A DNA stretch of 64,000 bases from Burkholderiales bacterium (GTDB lineage: Bacteria > Pseudomonadota > Gammaproteobacteria > Burkholderiales > Burkholderiaceae_B), in NCBI GenBank assembly GCA_021299735.1, contig JAJTEM010000001.1, forward strand, positions 1 through 64,000, given 5' to 3'. The stretch's first letter is position 1. Each line of letters begins with the position of its first letter. A program made the position numbers and the translations under genes. Positions 7,881 through 16,825 of the stretch are shown in pieces. Under the pieces are notes generated by a model. That model ran no database searches. It had not been told where the DNA came from and saw only the letters and a list, made by a program, of their open reading frames with translations.

Positions 7881-9233
7881 TTAGTGGCCCGCGCCAGCGT
7901 CACCGCCAGCGCTTGCAGCCGCACCACTGACCGACACCATCATGGGCTTACCAACCACGGTGGCTTGCAACGCAGCATCGGCCCGCCAGAAATCAGCCTG
8001 GGCATTGATTGCTTGCACCACCACATTCACTTGGTCTCGGCTATCGGCCAACAACTCGAACACGCCAATAAACATGCCGTTGTAACGCAGTACGTTTTCA
8101 TCGGCGATGGTTTGCCGCAGCGGAATAATTTCATCCCGATAGTGGCGTGCAATGTCGTAAGTGGTGCGGTAGGCGGAATAGCTTTCACGCAGCGTTGATT
8201 GCGCACCGCGCAGAGTGGCTTCAAGCCGGTTGGCTGCGGCCAGTGTGTTGGCATTGAAGGCATCGCGCTTCATGCCGCCCCAATCAAAAATTGGCAGGCG
8301 CAATTCAAGCTCATACCCTTTTTTGTTGTTACGCTCACCCGTGTCGTTTTCGAAAATGGTGTCGTAACCCTGCTTGGCCATGCGCACATCCAACCGGTTT
8401 TCAGCTTGTTTGGCCACCTCCGTTGGGGTTTTGGGTACCTCAGGCAAATCGGGCAAGCGATCGGGCAACTTCAATTGCGCAGCTTGCTCGGTGGTTAAGC
8501 CCAACATGCGCACCAGTGCCTCGCGGGTCGCAGTTTGCTTGTGCCGTGTGGCCGCCAGGTTAAGCGCTGCATCGGCATAAAAGCTTTGCTGGCGGGCGCG
8601 CTGCAGGCGGGTGAAATTACCCACTTCCTGCATGCGACGGGCCAGCTCTGCGCTGGCTTGCGCGCTTTCAAATACTTTTTGGGCATACACATGCGCCTGC
8701 TGGGCGGCCACCGCATCAACCCAAGCTTGACGAACCTGGGTAACCTGGTCGACCACACTGCTGGTCAGCTGCAACTGGGCGCGGTCAATTTGCGTGCGTG
8801 CAATACCTTGCCGGGCGGGAAAGCTGAGCAAGTCCAGCAAGCCAAAACTTAGCAAGCGCCCCAGCTCCACTTCGTCTTTAATGCGCATGCGCTCAAAAGC
8901 AAAAACCGGGTTGTGAATGCGACCGCTTTGTGCGGCTTGTGCAGCTTGTGCCCAGTTCTCGGCCAACACGGTTTGAAACTGGGAGCTGTGGGTCAACATC
9001 AATTCAACCGCTGCCGGCTGGCTTAAAGGTTCCTTTAAAATTTCATTGGCTTTGGCCGCCATGGCCTGTCGCTGTTCATCGGTTTTCACCAGTGCCAGCT
9101 TGCCGTTGGTGAAGCCATTCAACTCCTGGTTGGTTTGGCCCACCGATTCATTGATGTTCACTGAAGCACAACCTGCAAGCACCAGAACAGCCAGTGAAAT
9201 GGCTGTTTTTTTGAGTAAATTGGGCGTATTCAT
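7881..9233 (-). CDS. TolC family outer-membrane protein (copper operon)
   Basis: A 450-residue outer-membrane efflux protein. The signal peptide ends in a lipobox-like AVLVLAGCASVN, so it is probably lipidated. The body has the long alpha-helical repeats of the TolC/CusC fold (for example LQLTSSVVDQVTQVRQAWVD and YRDEIIPLRQTIADENVLRY). The ATG overlaps the stop of the upstream 98-residue gene by 4 bases. The C-terminus is Gly/Ala-rich and ends in GAGH. It lies in the copper operon without a partner RND pump or adaptor, an arrangement seen in cop-type loci; the partner may be encoded elsewhere. Confidence 0.85.
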   Translation of the reverse strand: MNTPNLLKKTAISLAVLVLAGCASVNINESVGQTNQELNGFTNGKLALVKTDEQRQAMAAKANEILKEPLSQPAAVELMLTHSSQFQTVLAENWAQAAQAAQSGRIHNPVFAFERMRIKDEVELGRLLSFGLLDLLSFPARQGIARTQIDRAQLQLTSSVVDQVTQVRQAWVDAVAAQQAHVYAQKVFESAQASAELARRMQEVGNFTRLQRARQQSFYADAALNLAATRHKQTATREALVRMLGLTTEQAAQLKLPDRLPDLPEVPKTPTEVAKQAENRLDVRMAKQGYDTIFENDTGERNNKKGYELELRLPIFDWGGMKRDAFNANTLAAANRLEATLRGAQSTLRESYSAYRTTYDIARHYRDEIIPLRQTIADENVLRYNGMFIGVFELLADSRDQVNVVVQAINAQADFWRADAALQATVVGKPMMVSVSGAAASAGGDAGAGH

Positions 9234-9526
9234 TGAGCACCCCCATGGTTGTGAGCCTTGGGCTTGGCGGGTTCATTGGAAGCAGCCGGATTGGTTTTGA
9301 CCTTGTCTTGGTTTTTGTCCTCATATGGCTCACGGGCATACACCCGCCAGCCGCCAATTTCGTCTACCAATTGGTTGGCCTTTGGCCAGTTTTGTATTTC
9401 AGGGTCGGAATAGCCTTTGTAGCCCTCGAACGCCGATTTGTATTCAAGTTCTTGCATGGTTGGTGCAGCATGGGCGGGCATTGCCACGGCCAACACCACC
9501 AGTGCGAATAGGTAATTGGAATTCAT
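9230..9526 (-). CDS. small periplasmic protein of the copper operon, unknown function
   Basis: 98 residues with a clear signal peptide (MNSNYLFALVVLAVAMPAHA). The mature part has a Tyr-rich block (YKSAFEGYKGYSD), then WPKANQLVDEIGGWRVYAREP, and a Lys/Pro/His tail ending KAHNHGG. I do not recognise a catalytic domain; the 'W(P)KANxxVxxIGGWRxYAxE' pattern is shared with short proteins found beside TolC-type genes in metal loci (recollection, not checked). A strong GAGGAT site precedes the ATG. It is coupled to the TolC-family gene by an ATGA overlap, so it is the first gene of that transcript, or the second if the 9591 gene is included. Confidence 0.7.
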   Translation of the reverse strand: MNSNYLFALVVLAVAMPAHAAPTMQELEYKSAFEGYKGYSDPEIQNWPKANQLVDEIGGWRVYAREPYEDKNQDKVKTNPAASNEPAKPKAHNHGGAQ

Positions 9527-9590
9527 AGATCCTCGCTATCATTCAAGACACAGGGCATGCCAGGGCGTTAGCCCACAACATGCCCACGAA

Positions 9591-10004
9591 TTAAATAGCG
9601 AGTGTTTTTGGCGGCCGTTCTATTCGGCGCGCGTCGGCCGAGTGAAGAACTTGAGAAATTGAAACTGGATTAGGAGTATCTTGTTGAATATTGTCAAAGC
9701 TGGTCTGCGCCAATGGCAGCAAAACCACCGCACAGGTGGGTGCGCAGTTACAACAACCGTGCAGCGATTTCGTCAATTTCTTGCTTTTATCTGCACTGTC
9801 AGCGCTGTTGTGATCATGAGAATCCATGGCATGCATGCTGTGGTCCGCAGTAGCGTGATCCATATTGGCATGGTCCATCACTTGCGCTGAACCCGCCGCA
9901 TCGCCATTCAAATGGCATGCAAACATGCTTGCCTGCGCCATGCCTTGAACAGGCAACGCAAACAACATAATCCACAGCAGGAAGGTTCGAACCACTTTTG
10001 TCAT
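9591..10004 (-). CDS. His/Asp-rich exported protein of the copper operon, unknown function
   Basis: About 137 residues from ATG 10004; an upstream TTG at 10040 is possible but would push the signal peptide inward. The signal peptide (VVRTFLLWIMLFALPVQGMAQA) is followed by a His/Met/Asp-rich run (DHANMDHATADHSMHAMDSH) and a Cys cluster HGCCNCAPTC, both suitable for soft-metal binding. No known enzyme fold is visible. It resembles the poorly characterised small proteins that begin copper-resistance operons. It probably binds or senses periplasmic copper (inference from composition and context). Confidence 0.6.
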   Translation of the reverse strand: MTKVVRTFLLWIMLFALPVQGMAQASMFACHLNGDAAGSAQVMDHANMDHATADHSMHAMDSHDHNSADSADKSKKLTKSLHGCCNCAPTCAVVLLPLAQTSFDNIQQDTPNPVSISQVLHSADARRIERPPKTLAI

Positions 10005-10120
10005 AGACCGCAACTTAACATTACTCAATAGACTAGGCAAGTTGGGGAAAGTTCGAACTAACCCTGTTGGAAGCCTACGCCGGGGTTTTCATATTGGTCA
10101 TAACCCGACAAATAACAGAT

Positions 10121-10155
10121 AAAAAACGGCGACCAGTTGAACAGTCGCCGTTTTT
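10121..10155. terminator. bidirectional rho-independent terminator
   Basis: An inverted repeat, AAAACGGCGAC and GTCGCCGTTTT, with a 10-base loop, flanked by A-run and T-run on opposite sides. It lies just downstream of the RND outer-membrane gene on the minus strand and would end that operon. Confidence 0.8.
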
Positions 10156-10174
10156 GTTTGCCTTCAATGCAAAG

Positions 10175-11620
10175 CTATTCCTTCAATGCCACCTGCTCAA
10201 CATTAAACCCGCCGCCCAAGGAACGAATCATGGCCAGGCTGGCGGCCTGCTGCGCCTGCCAAGCCAAAGCCCAATTTAACTGGGCATCCAGCAAATTGCG
10301 CTGGGCGTCCAGCAATTCCAACTGACTGGCCACACCATTGTCTACACGCAGCTGGGCCAAACGAACTACTTCAGTCAGGGTTTTAACCTGATCCTGACGT
10401 GCTTGCAGCCGTTCGCGTGCCTCACGCTGGGCCACGATTGCATCATAAACCTCTTGAAAAGCGGTTCGAATGCTGGCCTCGTATTGCAGCACGGCCTGGT
10501 TGCGGCGGGCTACCGCCGCATCCCGTTCATCAAACAGTCGGCCTGCCTGGAAAATTGGCTGTGTAATTTGTGCCTGAAAACTCCATACGCGCGCTGGGCC
10601 GCTGAACAGATCGCTCAAGTCCGCGCTTTCGCGCCCACCAAACGCACTTAAACCAATGGTAGGAAAAAAGGCCTTACGGGCAGCTTCCAGGTTGGCTTCA
10701 CCCGCCAGCAGTTGCTGCTCGGCTGCGGCCAGGTCTGGGCGGCGCAACAACAATTCAGAAGGCGAGTCCTCCGGCAAAAAGAACAACTTGGTCAGTTGTA
10801 CGTTCTCAACCTTTAAGTCGGGCAGCTCAGGCGGGTTACCTCCCACCACCACAGCCAGTGCATTTTTTGTACGCTCCAGTTGCTCGCGGGTGTCTGGCAG
10901 CAATGCGCGTACGGCCAACAATTCAGCCTCGGTTTGGCGCAGTTGCAGTTCGTTGCTTAAACCAACATCGTAACGCTGCTTGGCAAGCTTGTAAGCTGCA
11001 TCGCGGCTTTCAAGTGTTTGCTCCAGTACCTTCACCTGCAAACCCAAAACCCGCGCGCGGGTGTAAAGCGAAGCCGCTGTTGCGGACACGCTTAAGCGAA
11101 CACCGCGCACGTTGTAACCCTGTTGCATAAAACTTGCACGTGCTGCATCTTCCAGCGCACCAATGCGGCCCCACAAGTCGAGCTCCCAGCTTGCACCAAT
11201 CCCAAATTTCTGGTTTTCATACACACTTTGACCACCAAATACTGGCACATTTCCAGCTTGGGATGGGCGGTTTCGGCCAGTCGTGAATTGACCAAAAATA
11301 GATGGCCACTGCTGCGACTTCGCAATGCCCAGAACGGCACCAGCTTCGTTCAAACGCTCATTGGCCAAACGAACATCGGTGCTGTTTTTCAAAGCCTGTT
11401 CAATCACAGCAGTTAAAACAGGGTCTCCAAGCGGCAACCACCACACTTCGTTTTGCACCTGGCTCATGGCAAGCGTACCCACATTTTCGGGAACTTTCAC
11501 CTCGAGTGGCTGTTCCGGCTTCGGCTTGAAACGTTCCAGCAAAGGAATGCTTGAAGCACAGCCCATGAGCATCAGGCTCAAGCCCAGTGCAATTGCAGTT
11601 TTCGGCAGGGTTTTAAACAT
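10175..11620 (-). CDS. RND efflux outer-membrane lipoprotein (NodT/OprM family)
   Basis: A 481-residue outer-membrane factor. I set the start at ATG 11620 (Shine-Dalgarno GGGGAT) because it gives a proper lipoprotein signal (MFKTLPKTAIALGLSLMLMG, then Cys); a longer frame to 11713 would bury it. The body shows the duplicated OprM repeats, for example ANERLNEAGAVLGIAKSQQW and AEQQLLAGEANLEAARKAFF. The start overlaps the pump-gene stop by 8 bases, so the adaptor, pump and channel form one operon. It would form the trimeric exit duct of the tripartite pump. A hairpin terminator follows. Confidence 0.92.
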   Translation of the reverse strand: MFKTLPKTAIALGLSLMLMGCASSIPLLERFKPKPEQPLEVKVPENVGTLAMSQVQNEVWWLPLGDPVLTAVIEQALKNSTDVRLANERLNEAGAVLGIAKSQQWPSIFGQFTTGRNRPSQAGNVPVFGGQSVYENQKFGIGASWELDLWGRIGALEDAARASFMQQGYNVRGVRLSVSATAASLYTRARVLGLQVKVLEQTLESRDAAYKLAKQRYDVGLSNELQLRQTEAELLAVRALLPDTREQLERTKNALAVVVGGNPPELPDLKVENVQLTKLFFLPEDSPSELLLRRPDLAAAEQQLLAGEANLEAARKAFFPTIGLSAFGGRESADLSDLFSGPARVWSFQAQITQPIFQAGRLFDERDAAVARRNQAVLQYEASIRTAFQEVYDAIVAQREARERLQARQDQVKTLTEVVRLAQLRVDNGVASQLELLDAQRNLLDAQLNWALAWQAQQAASLAMIRSLGGGFNVEQVALKE

Positions 11621-14600
11621 GTTTATCCCCTTGGTTTTTTGTAGTTTGATTGGATGAATCATTTGCTTCCTCTTCATCGCCATGGTGTCGCCCACCTTTC
11701 TCGCTTCTGTCAATCAAGCGGTAAAACAGGGGCACAAAGAAAATGGCCAACAAGGTGGCGGCAGTCATGCCACCCATTACACCAGTACCTACAGCAGCAC
11801 GCGCACCGGCACCAGCACCACTGGAGAACGCCAACGGAACAACCCCCAGAATAAACGCAAACGAGGTCATCAGGATTGGGCGGAACCGCAAACGGGCCGC
11901 TTCAAGCGAAGCCTGCAAGGCGCTCATGCCTTCCTCTCGTTTCAGTACTGCAAATTCCACAATCAAAATTGCGTTTTTTGCAGCCAAGCCCAACAGAGTA
12001 ACCAAACCAATCTGGAAGTACACGTCGTTGGTCATGTCGCGCATCCAAACTGCCAGCAAAGCGCCGAACAAACCAAACGGCATGGCCAGTAGAACCGAGA
12101 ACGGTAATGTCCACTTTTCATACTGCGCCGCCAAAATCAGGAACACCATCAGCGCACCCAAAACAAGTGCAAAGCTTGATGAACCCGCAGAGCGTTTTTC
12201 CTGAAACGAAGCACCTGAAAAATCGTACGTGAAATCATCAGGCAACACTTCGGCTGCAATGTCTTCAATCGCCTTAATGGCCTCACCCGAACTAACGCCC
12301 GGTGCACCACTGCCCAGCAACTTCACAGCAGGTAGATTGTTGAAACGCTCTAAAGTTTCCGGCCCTTGTGAAAACTCCACTTTTGCAAAGGCTGATATCG
12401 GTATCATCTCGCCCTTGTTGGAGCGCACATACATATTGCCAATGTCGGTCGGGCTTTTGCGGTACTGCGCATCAGCCGACATCAACACCTGCCAGGTACG
12501 CCCAAACTTGTTGAAATCGTTCACATAGTAGGTACCCAGGCTTGCTGATAAAGTATCAAATACTTCATTAATGTTTACACCCATTGCACGTGCACGTTCA
12601 CGGTCCACATCCACATACAGCTGCGGTGTACCTGGCCGCCACAGGGTTTGCACACCGGCCAAGCGTGGGTCGGTATTGGCTTTGGCAATGAAGTCATTCA
12701 TCACCTTGCCCAATTTGGCTGTGCCACCTTCACCACGGTTTTGAATATAAAACTCAAAACCACCCGCGTTGCCCAAACCAAAGATTGGAGGTGGTGCAAA
12801 GGCCAACACCAAACCTTCCTGAATGCCGGCCGTGCGGCCAAACAATTCACCCACCAAATCCTTGGTCACAGCTTCACGTTCATCCCAATGGCGCTGGGTT
12901 ACAAACATGGTGGCCGCGTTGTTTTTAAAACTGCCACCCAGAAAATCGAAACCCGTGAATGCAACTGAATACTCGTTGGCGGGGTTGGCGGCCACTGCAT
13001 CAACCACCTCCGCCACTACCTTGTCGGTGCGCTGCAAAGTAGCACCATCGGGCAAAAATACCGCCGCAATAAAGTAACCCTGGTCTTCATCGGGAACCAG
13101 TGAACCGGGTGTGGCCTTGAACAATCCCGCGGTAACTACCAGCATTACCAAAAACAGACCAATACCAATGGCTGGGCGCATGCTGATGAACTTCACACCA
13201 CCCACATACTTGGTAGTAACGCGGCCAAACCAGTCGTTGAACCAGGTGAAAAACTTGCCGGGTTTTTTGTGCTCATGTTTCAGCAACATCACGCACAACG
13301 CAGGTGTCAGGGTTAGCGCCACAATGCCGGAAACAATGACTGCAATCGCAATGGTGATCGCGAACTGGCGATACAACTCACCAGTCAAACCCCCAAGAAA
13401 ACCAATTGGAATGAACACAGCCGACAACACCAGCACAATCGCAATCACCGGGCCAGTCACTTCCTGCATGGCCTTGATGGCGGCCTTGCGTGCGCTCAAG
13501 CCCTCTTCATGCATAATGCGCTCGACGTTTTCCAACACCACAATGGCGTCGTCAACCACAATACCAATCGCCAGCACCATGCCGAACAAGGTGAGGGTAT
13601 TAATGGAATAGCCCAACACATACAAACCAGCAAACGCACCCAACAGTGAAACAGGCACTGCAAGAATTGGTATCAGCGTGGCGCGCCAGTTTTGCAAAAA
13701 CACATACACCACGATGAACACCAGAATCATCGCTTCAATCAGCGTTTTTACAACTTCGCGAATCGACACTTCTACAAAGCGCGTTGTGTCGTAGGGCACT
13801 GCATAATCAAGCCCTTCCGGAAAATCGGCTGCAATTTCATCCACTGCATTCTTGACAGTTTGCGCAACCTCCAAGGCATTGGCACCCGGCTGCAAAAATA
13901 CACCAACCAAGGTGGCAGGCTTGCCGTTGATTCGCCCCGTGAAATCGTAATCCTTGGAGCCCAGCTCCACACGGGCTACGTCTTTCAGGCGCAGCGAAGA
14001 ACCATCCGCATTCACCCGAATCAATACATTCTCGAACTGCTCCACATCTTGCAAGCGGCCCTGTGCAGTAATGGTGTACACCAACTCCTGACCATTGTTG
14101 TTGGGCGCCTGGCCTACCTTGCCAGCCGCAAACTGTGCGTTTTGCTCGTTCAGTGCGGCTGCAATATCGCGCGCAGTCAACTTCAATTGCGCCATTCGGT
14201 CCGGTTTGATCCAGATTCGCATGGCGTAATCTTTCGCCCCAAAAATTTGCACGTTGGTAGTGCCCGGAATTCGCTTGATTCGGTCCAGCACATTCAACGT
14301 GACATAGTTCGAGGTGTAGAAATCATCAAACCGACCATCTTCAGAATAAAACGCCAACACCTGCAAGAATGACGATGAACCCTTGTTCACAGTCACACCC
14401 TGCCTGCGCACTTCCTGCGGCAGAATGTTTTCAACCTGCTTCACGCGGTTGTTCACGTTCAGGGCCGCCTGGTCGGGGTCAGTGCCAATCTCGAATGTCA
14501 CCATAATTTCAACCACACCACTGCTGGCAGAAGTTGAACTCATGTACATCATGTCTTCCACACCATTGATCGCATTTTCAATAGGTGCGGCCACTGTGCT

Positions 14601-14777
14601 GGCAATTACTTCAGCTGAGGCACCGGGATAAACAGCGCGAACCTGCACCACGGGCGGTGCAATTTCTGGGTACTGTGCAATTGGCAAACCACGCATGGCG
14701 GCAAGGCCTGCCAGCATGATGAAAATCGACAACACAGCCGCAAATACAGGCCGGTCGATAAAAAATTTCGAAAACAT
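11613..14777 (-). CDS. RND multidrug efflux pump, inner-membrane permease (HAE1 family)
   Basis: 1054 residues, the normal length for AcrB/MexB. Proton-relay residues are visible: the Asp-Asp pair in GMVLAIGIVVDDAIVVLENV and the TM10 Lys in LGLAAKNAILIVEFAVLK. The N-terminal FIDRPVFAAVLSIFIMLAG and QYPEIAPPVVQV are hallmark HAE1 sequences. It exports hydrophobic or amphiphilic compounds from the periplasm or outer leaflet, powered by proton influx. It lies between the adaptor gene (11 bases upstream) and the OprM-like gene (8-base overlap). Probably repressed by the divergent TetR-family protein at 16185. The C-terminal tail is charged and cytoplasmic. Substrate range cannot be read from sequence. 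Confidence 0.95.
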   Translation of the reverse strand: MFSKFFIDRPVFAAVLSIFIMLAGLAAMRGLPIAQYPEIAPPVVQVRAVYPGASAEVIASTVAAPIENAINGVEDMMYMSSTSASSGVVEIMVTFEIGTDPDQAALNVNNRVKQVENILPQEVRRQGVTVNKGSSSFLQVLAFYSEDGRFDDFYTSNYVTLNVLDRIKRIPGTTNVQIFGAKDYAMRIWIKPDRMAQLKLTARDIAAALNEQNAQFAAGKVGQAPNNNGQELVYTITAQGRLQDVEQFENVLIRVNADGSSLRLKDVARVELGSKDYDFTGRINGKPATLVGVFLQPGANALEVAQTVKNAVDEIAADFPEGLDYAVPYDTTRFVEVSIREVVKTLIEAMILVFIVVYVFLQNWRATLIPILAVPVSLLGAFAGLYVLGYSINTLTLFGMVLAIGIVVDDAIVVLENVERIMHEEGLSARKAAIKAMQEVTGPVIAIVLVLSAVFIPIGFLGGLTGELYRQFAITIAIAVIVSGIVALTLTPALCVMLLKHEHKKPGKFFTWFNDWFGRVTTKYVGGVKFISMRPAIGIGLFLVMLVVTAGLFKATPGSLVPDEDQGYFIAAVFLPDGATLQRTDKVVAEVVDAVAANPANEYSVAFTGFDFLGGSFKNNAATMFVTQRHWDEREAVTKDLVGELFGRTAGIQEGLVLAFAPPPIFGLGNAGGFEFYIQNRGEGGTAKLGKVMNDFIAKANTDPRLAGVQTLWRPGTPQLYVDVDRERARAMGVNINEVFDTLSASLGTYYVNDFNKFGRTWQVLMSADAQYRKSPTDIGNMYVRSNKGEMIPISAFAKVEFSQGPETLERFNNLPAVKLLGSGAPGVSSGEAIKAIEDIAAEVLPDDFTYDFSGASFQEKRSAGSSSFALVLGALMVFLILAAQYEKWTLPFSVLLAMPFGLFGALLAVWMRDMTNDVYFQIGLVTLLGLAAKNAILIVEFAVLKREEGMSALQASLEAARLRFRPILMTSFAFILGVVPLAFSSGAGAGARAAVGTGVMGGMTAATLLAIFFVPLFYRLIDRSEKGGRHHGDEEEANDSSNQTTKNQGDKHV

Positions 14778-14787
14778 GTGTTGCCCC

Positions 14788-16065
14788 TTATTGCTTCTGC
14801 TCAGTTGCTACTGGTGTGGCTGCAGGTGCTGTTGCCTCCGCTTTTGCAGGCTGAGCCTCAGGAGCAGCAATCACAGGCTTTACAGGTGTTCCCGGGGGCG
14901 CTTTCATGAAACCATCGGTAATCACCTTGTCGCCAGCAGCCAGCCCATCGGTTATCACCCACTGGTCGCCTTTCCACTGGGCAACTTGCACTGGGCGGGG
15001 CGCCACAGTGTTTTCGGGGCTCACAGTCATCACAATTTTTCCGCCTGCGGGGTTTTCAAGCACAGCACGTTGTGGCAACAACACCGCATCTTTTTGCACA
15101 GCACCACTCACGCGTACACGCACAAATTGTCCCGGGCTTAATACTTCCTTCTCATTGGCCAATACAGCACGCGCATCCACCGTGCCGGTGGCGGGGTTCA
15201 CACGCACATCCTGAAAGCCCAATTTGGCTTTCAAACCCATGGGTTTGCCATCGGCACCCAACACTTCAACCACCAAATTGCCGTTGCTCAATGCCACTGC
15301 GCCGTTGGCAATGCCTTTGCGCAATTGCTCATGGTCTTTTTCAGGAATGCCAAAGTTCACATACACCTGATCAATCTGGGTAACAGTGGTCAACAACTCG
15401 GAAGGGCCTGATACAAAACTGCCCTCGGAATACAGCGAACGGCTTGCGAATCCATTCACTGGCGATTCAACACGCGCATATTCCAGGTTCAAGCGAGCTG
15501 TGCGCACCGCAGCGCTGGCCACCTGCAAATCGGCCTTGGCCACTTCGAATGCAGATTGCGCTCTGTCCAATTCAGACTGGGAAACTGCCTTGCTGTCAGC
15601 AAGTGGCAATACCCGCTTATAATCTCGCTCCGCCTGCTTCACGCGAACCTTGGCAGCATTTTCATCGGCTACAGCACGGGCCAAAGCAGTTTGATAAGGT
15701 GCATTGTCAAGGCTGTACAAAGATTGGCCTTTCTTCACTCGGCCACCTTCTTCGAACAGACGTCGTTCAATAATGCCAGCCACGCGGGCACGTATTTCAA
15801 CCTCGCGCAGGCCTGCAATTTGGGCCGGGTACTCATAGGTCAATTCCAGCGCTTCCGTTTTTACCTCAACCACAGGTACAGGGGCAGCCTGGCCAGCACC
15901 GGGACCACCAGGGGCTTGAGCATCTGCGGCACCTTGGCCACAGCCCAGCAACAAGGCGCTGGATAAAATAGTCACCAGCAAGGCGGGCAGAAGGGTAGCT
16001 CCTGCAAACGCGCGGCTGTATGGGGAAGCTTGAGTTTGCTTTGAATTCAATGGCTTATTGTGCAT
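14788..16065 (-). CDS. RND efflux periplasmic adaptor (AcrA/MexA family)
   Basis: 425 residues, with a lipoprotein-type signal (LPALLVTILSSALLLGCGQG). The membrane-fusion-protein layout is visible: a lipoyl half-motif near YPAQIAGLREVEIRARVAGI, a coiled-coil hairpin (ARAVADENAAKVRVKQAERD and the following helix), the second lipoyl half, beta-barrel and membrane-proximal domains, and an Ala/Pro-rich tail ending TEQKQ. It bridges the RND pump and the OprM-like channel. It is the first gene of the pump operon, and its promoter region (16066-16184) holds the AcrR-like palindrome. Confidence 0.92.
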   Translation of the reverse strand: MHNKPLNSKQTQASPYSRAFAGATLLPALLVTILSSALLLGCGQGAADAQAPGGPGAGQAAPVPVVEVKTEALELTYEYPAQIAGLREVEIRARVAGIIERRLFEEGGRVKKGQSLYSLDNAPYQTALARAVADENAAKVRVKQAERDYKRVLPLADSKAVSQSELDRAQSAFEVAKADLQVASAAVRTARLNLEYARVESPVNGFASRSLYSEGSFVSGPSELLTTVTQIDQVYVNFGIPEKDHEQLRKGIANGAVALSNGNLVVEVLGADGKPMGLKAKLGFQDVRVNPATGTVDARAVLANEKEVLSPGQFVRVRVSGAVQKDAVLLPQRAVLENPAGGKIVMTVSPENTVAPRPVQVAQWKGDQWVITDGLAAGDKVITDGFMKAPPGTPVKPVIAAPEAQPAKAEATAPAATPVATEQKQ

Positions 16066-16131
16066 GATGGTTGCCCTGTACTATCCTTTTGGGATTTTTC
16101 GGGTTGATTTAATGACTGAGAAGTCAGATAA

Positions 16132-16155
16132 TACATACATACATGAGTGTATGTA
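16132..16155. promoter_or_regulatory. AcrR/TtgR-like operator palindrome
   Basis: A 24-base element containing a perfect inverted repeat TACATACA-TGAG-TGTATGTA (16136-16155), preceded by a further TACA at 16132-16135. From memory it matches the layout and outer half-sites of the E. coli AcrR operator. It lies between the divergent adaptor gene and the TetR-family gene, where it could repress both. Confidence 0.75.
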
Positions 16156-16184
16156 AATAATTTTTCCAGCTGGCGACAACGATT

Positions 16185-16805
16185 GTGGTAAGAAAAACGA
16201 AAGAAGAAGCACAGGAAACACGCAACCTGATTCTGGACACAGCTGAAGCTGTTTTTTCAGAAAAGGGCGTCTCCCGAACCACGCTAAACGACATAGCAAA
16301 GGCGGCTGAATTAACGCGTGGGGCCATTTATTGGCACTTCAGGAACAAAGCCGACCTGTTTGATGCCATGTTACAGCGGGTCATATTACCGATGGATGAA
16401 TTCATTGCCACGCCCGGCCTTCACCCTGAACAACAACCCCTGGCCTACTTGCGCGTGCGCTCAATGCATGTGGTGCGCACCTTGGCAGAAAACCCGCAAA
16501 TTCAGCGTGTTTTCGATATCGTGATGCACAAAACTGAAATGGTAGATGACATGTTACCCATTCGCGACATGCACCTGGAAACCATTCAGGGTTGCCTGCA
16601 AACCATTGAAACCGACTTTCAGGCCGCCATCGACAAAGGCGAATTACCCGCCAGCACCAATGCCCGGCAAGCCGCAATCGGCCTTCATTCACTGATCGAC
16701 GGCCTGTTCGCCAACTATGTATTAAGCCCGGAACTGTTCAACTTGATTGAACAGGCCGAATTCACGATCGACAATTACCTCAATGGCCTGGCCAACAGAA
16801 AGTAG
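16185..16805 (+). CDS. TetR-family repressor of the RND pump (AcrR/TtgR-like)
   Basis: 206 residues, starting at GTG 16185 (MVRKTKEEAQETRNLILDTA). The N-terminal HTH is canonical: GVSRTTLNDIAKAAELTRGA followed by IYWHFRNKADLFDAM. The C-terminal ligand domain has the AcrR/TtgR feel (QGCLQTIETDFQAAIDKGEL, LHSLIDGLFANYVLSPELF). It is divergent from the pump operon, with a matching palindrome between them, so it most likely represses the pump and itself until a hydrophobic ligand binds. The Shine-Dalgarno is weak, which would keep repressor levels low. Confidence 0.88.
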   Translation: MVRKTKEEAQETRNLILDTAEAVFSEKGVSRTTLNDIAKAAELTRGAIYWHFRNKADLFDAMLQRVILPMDEFIATPGLHPEQQPLAYLRVRSMHVVRTLAENPQIQRVFDIVMHKTEMVDDMLPIRDMHLETIQGCLQTIETDFQAAIDKGELPASTNARQAAIGLHSLIDGLFANYVLSPELFNLIEQAEFTIDNYLNGLANRK

Positions 16806-16825
16806 CATGGCAATGCCCAAACTTT

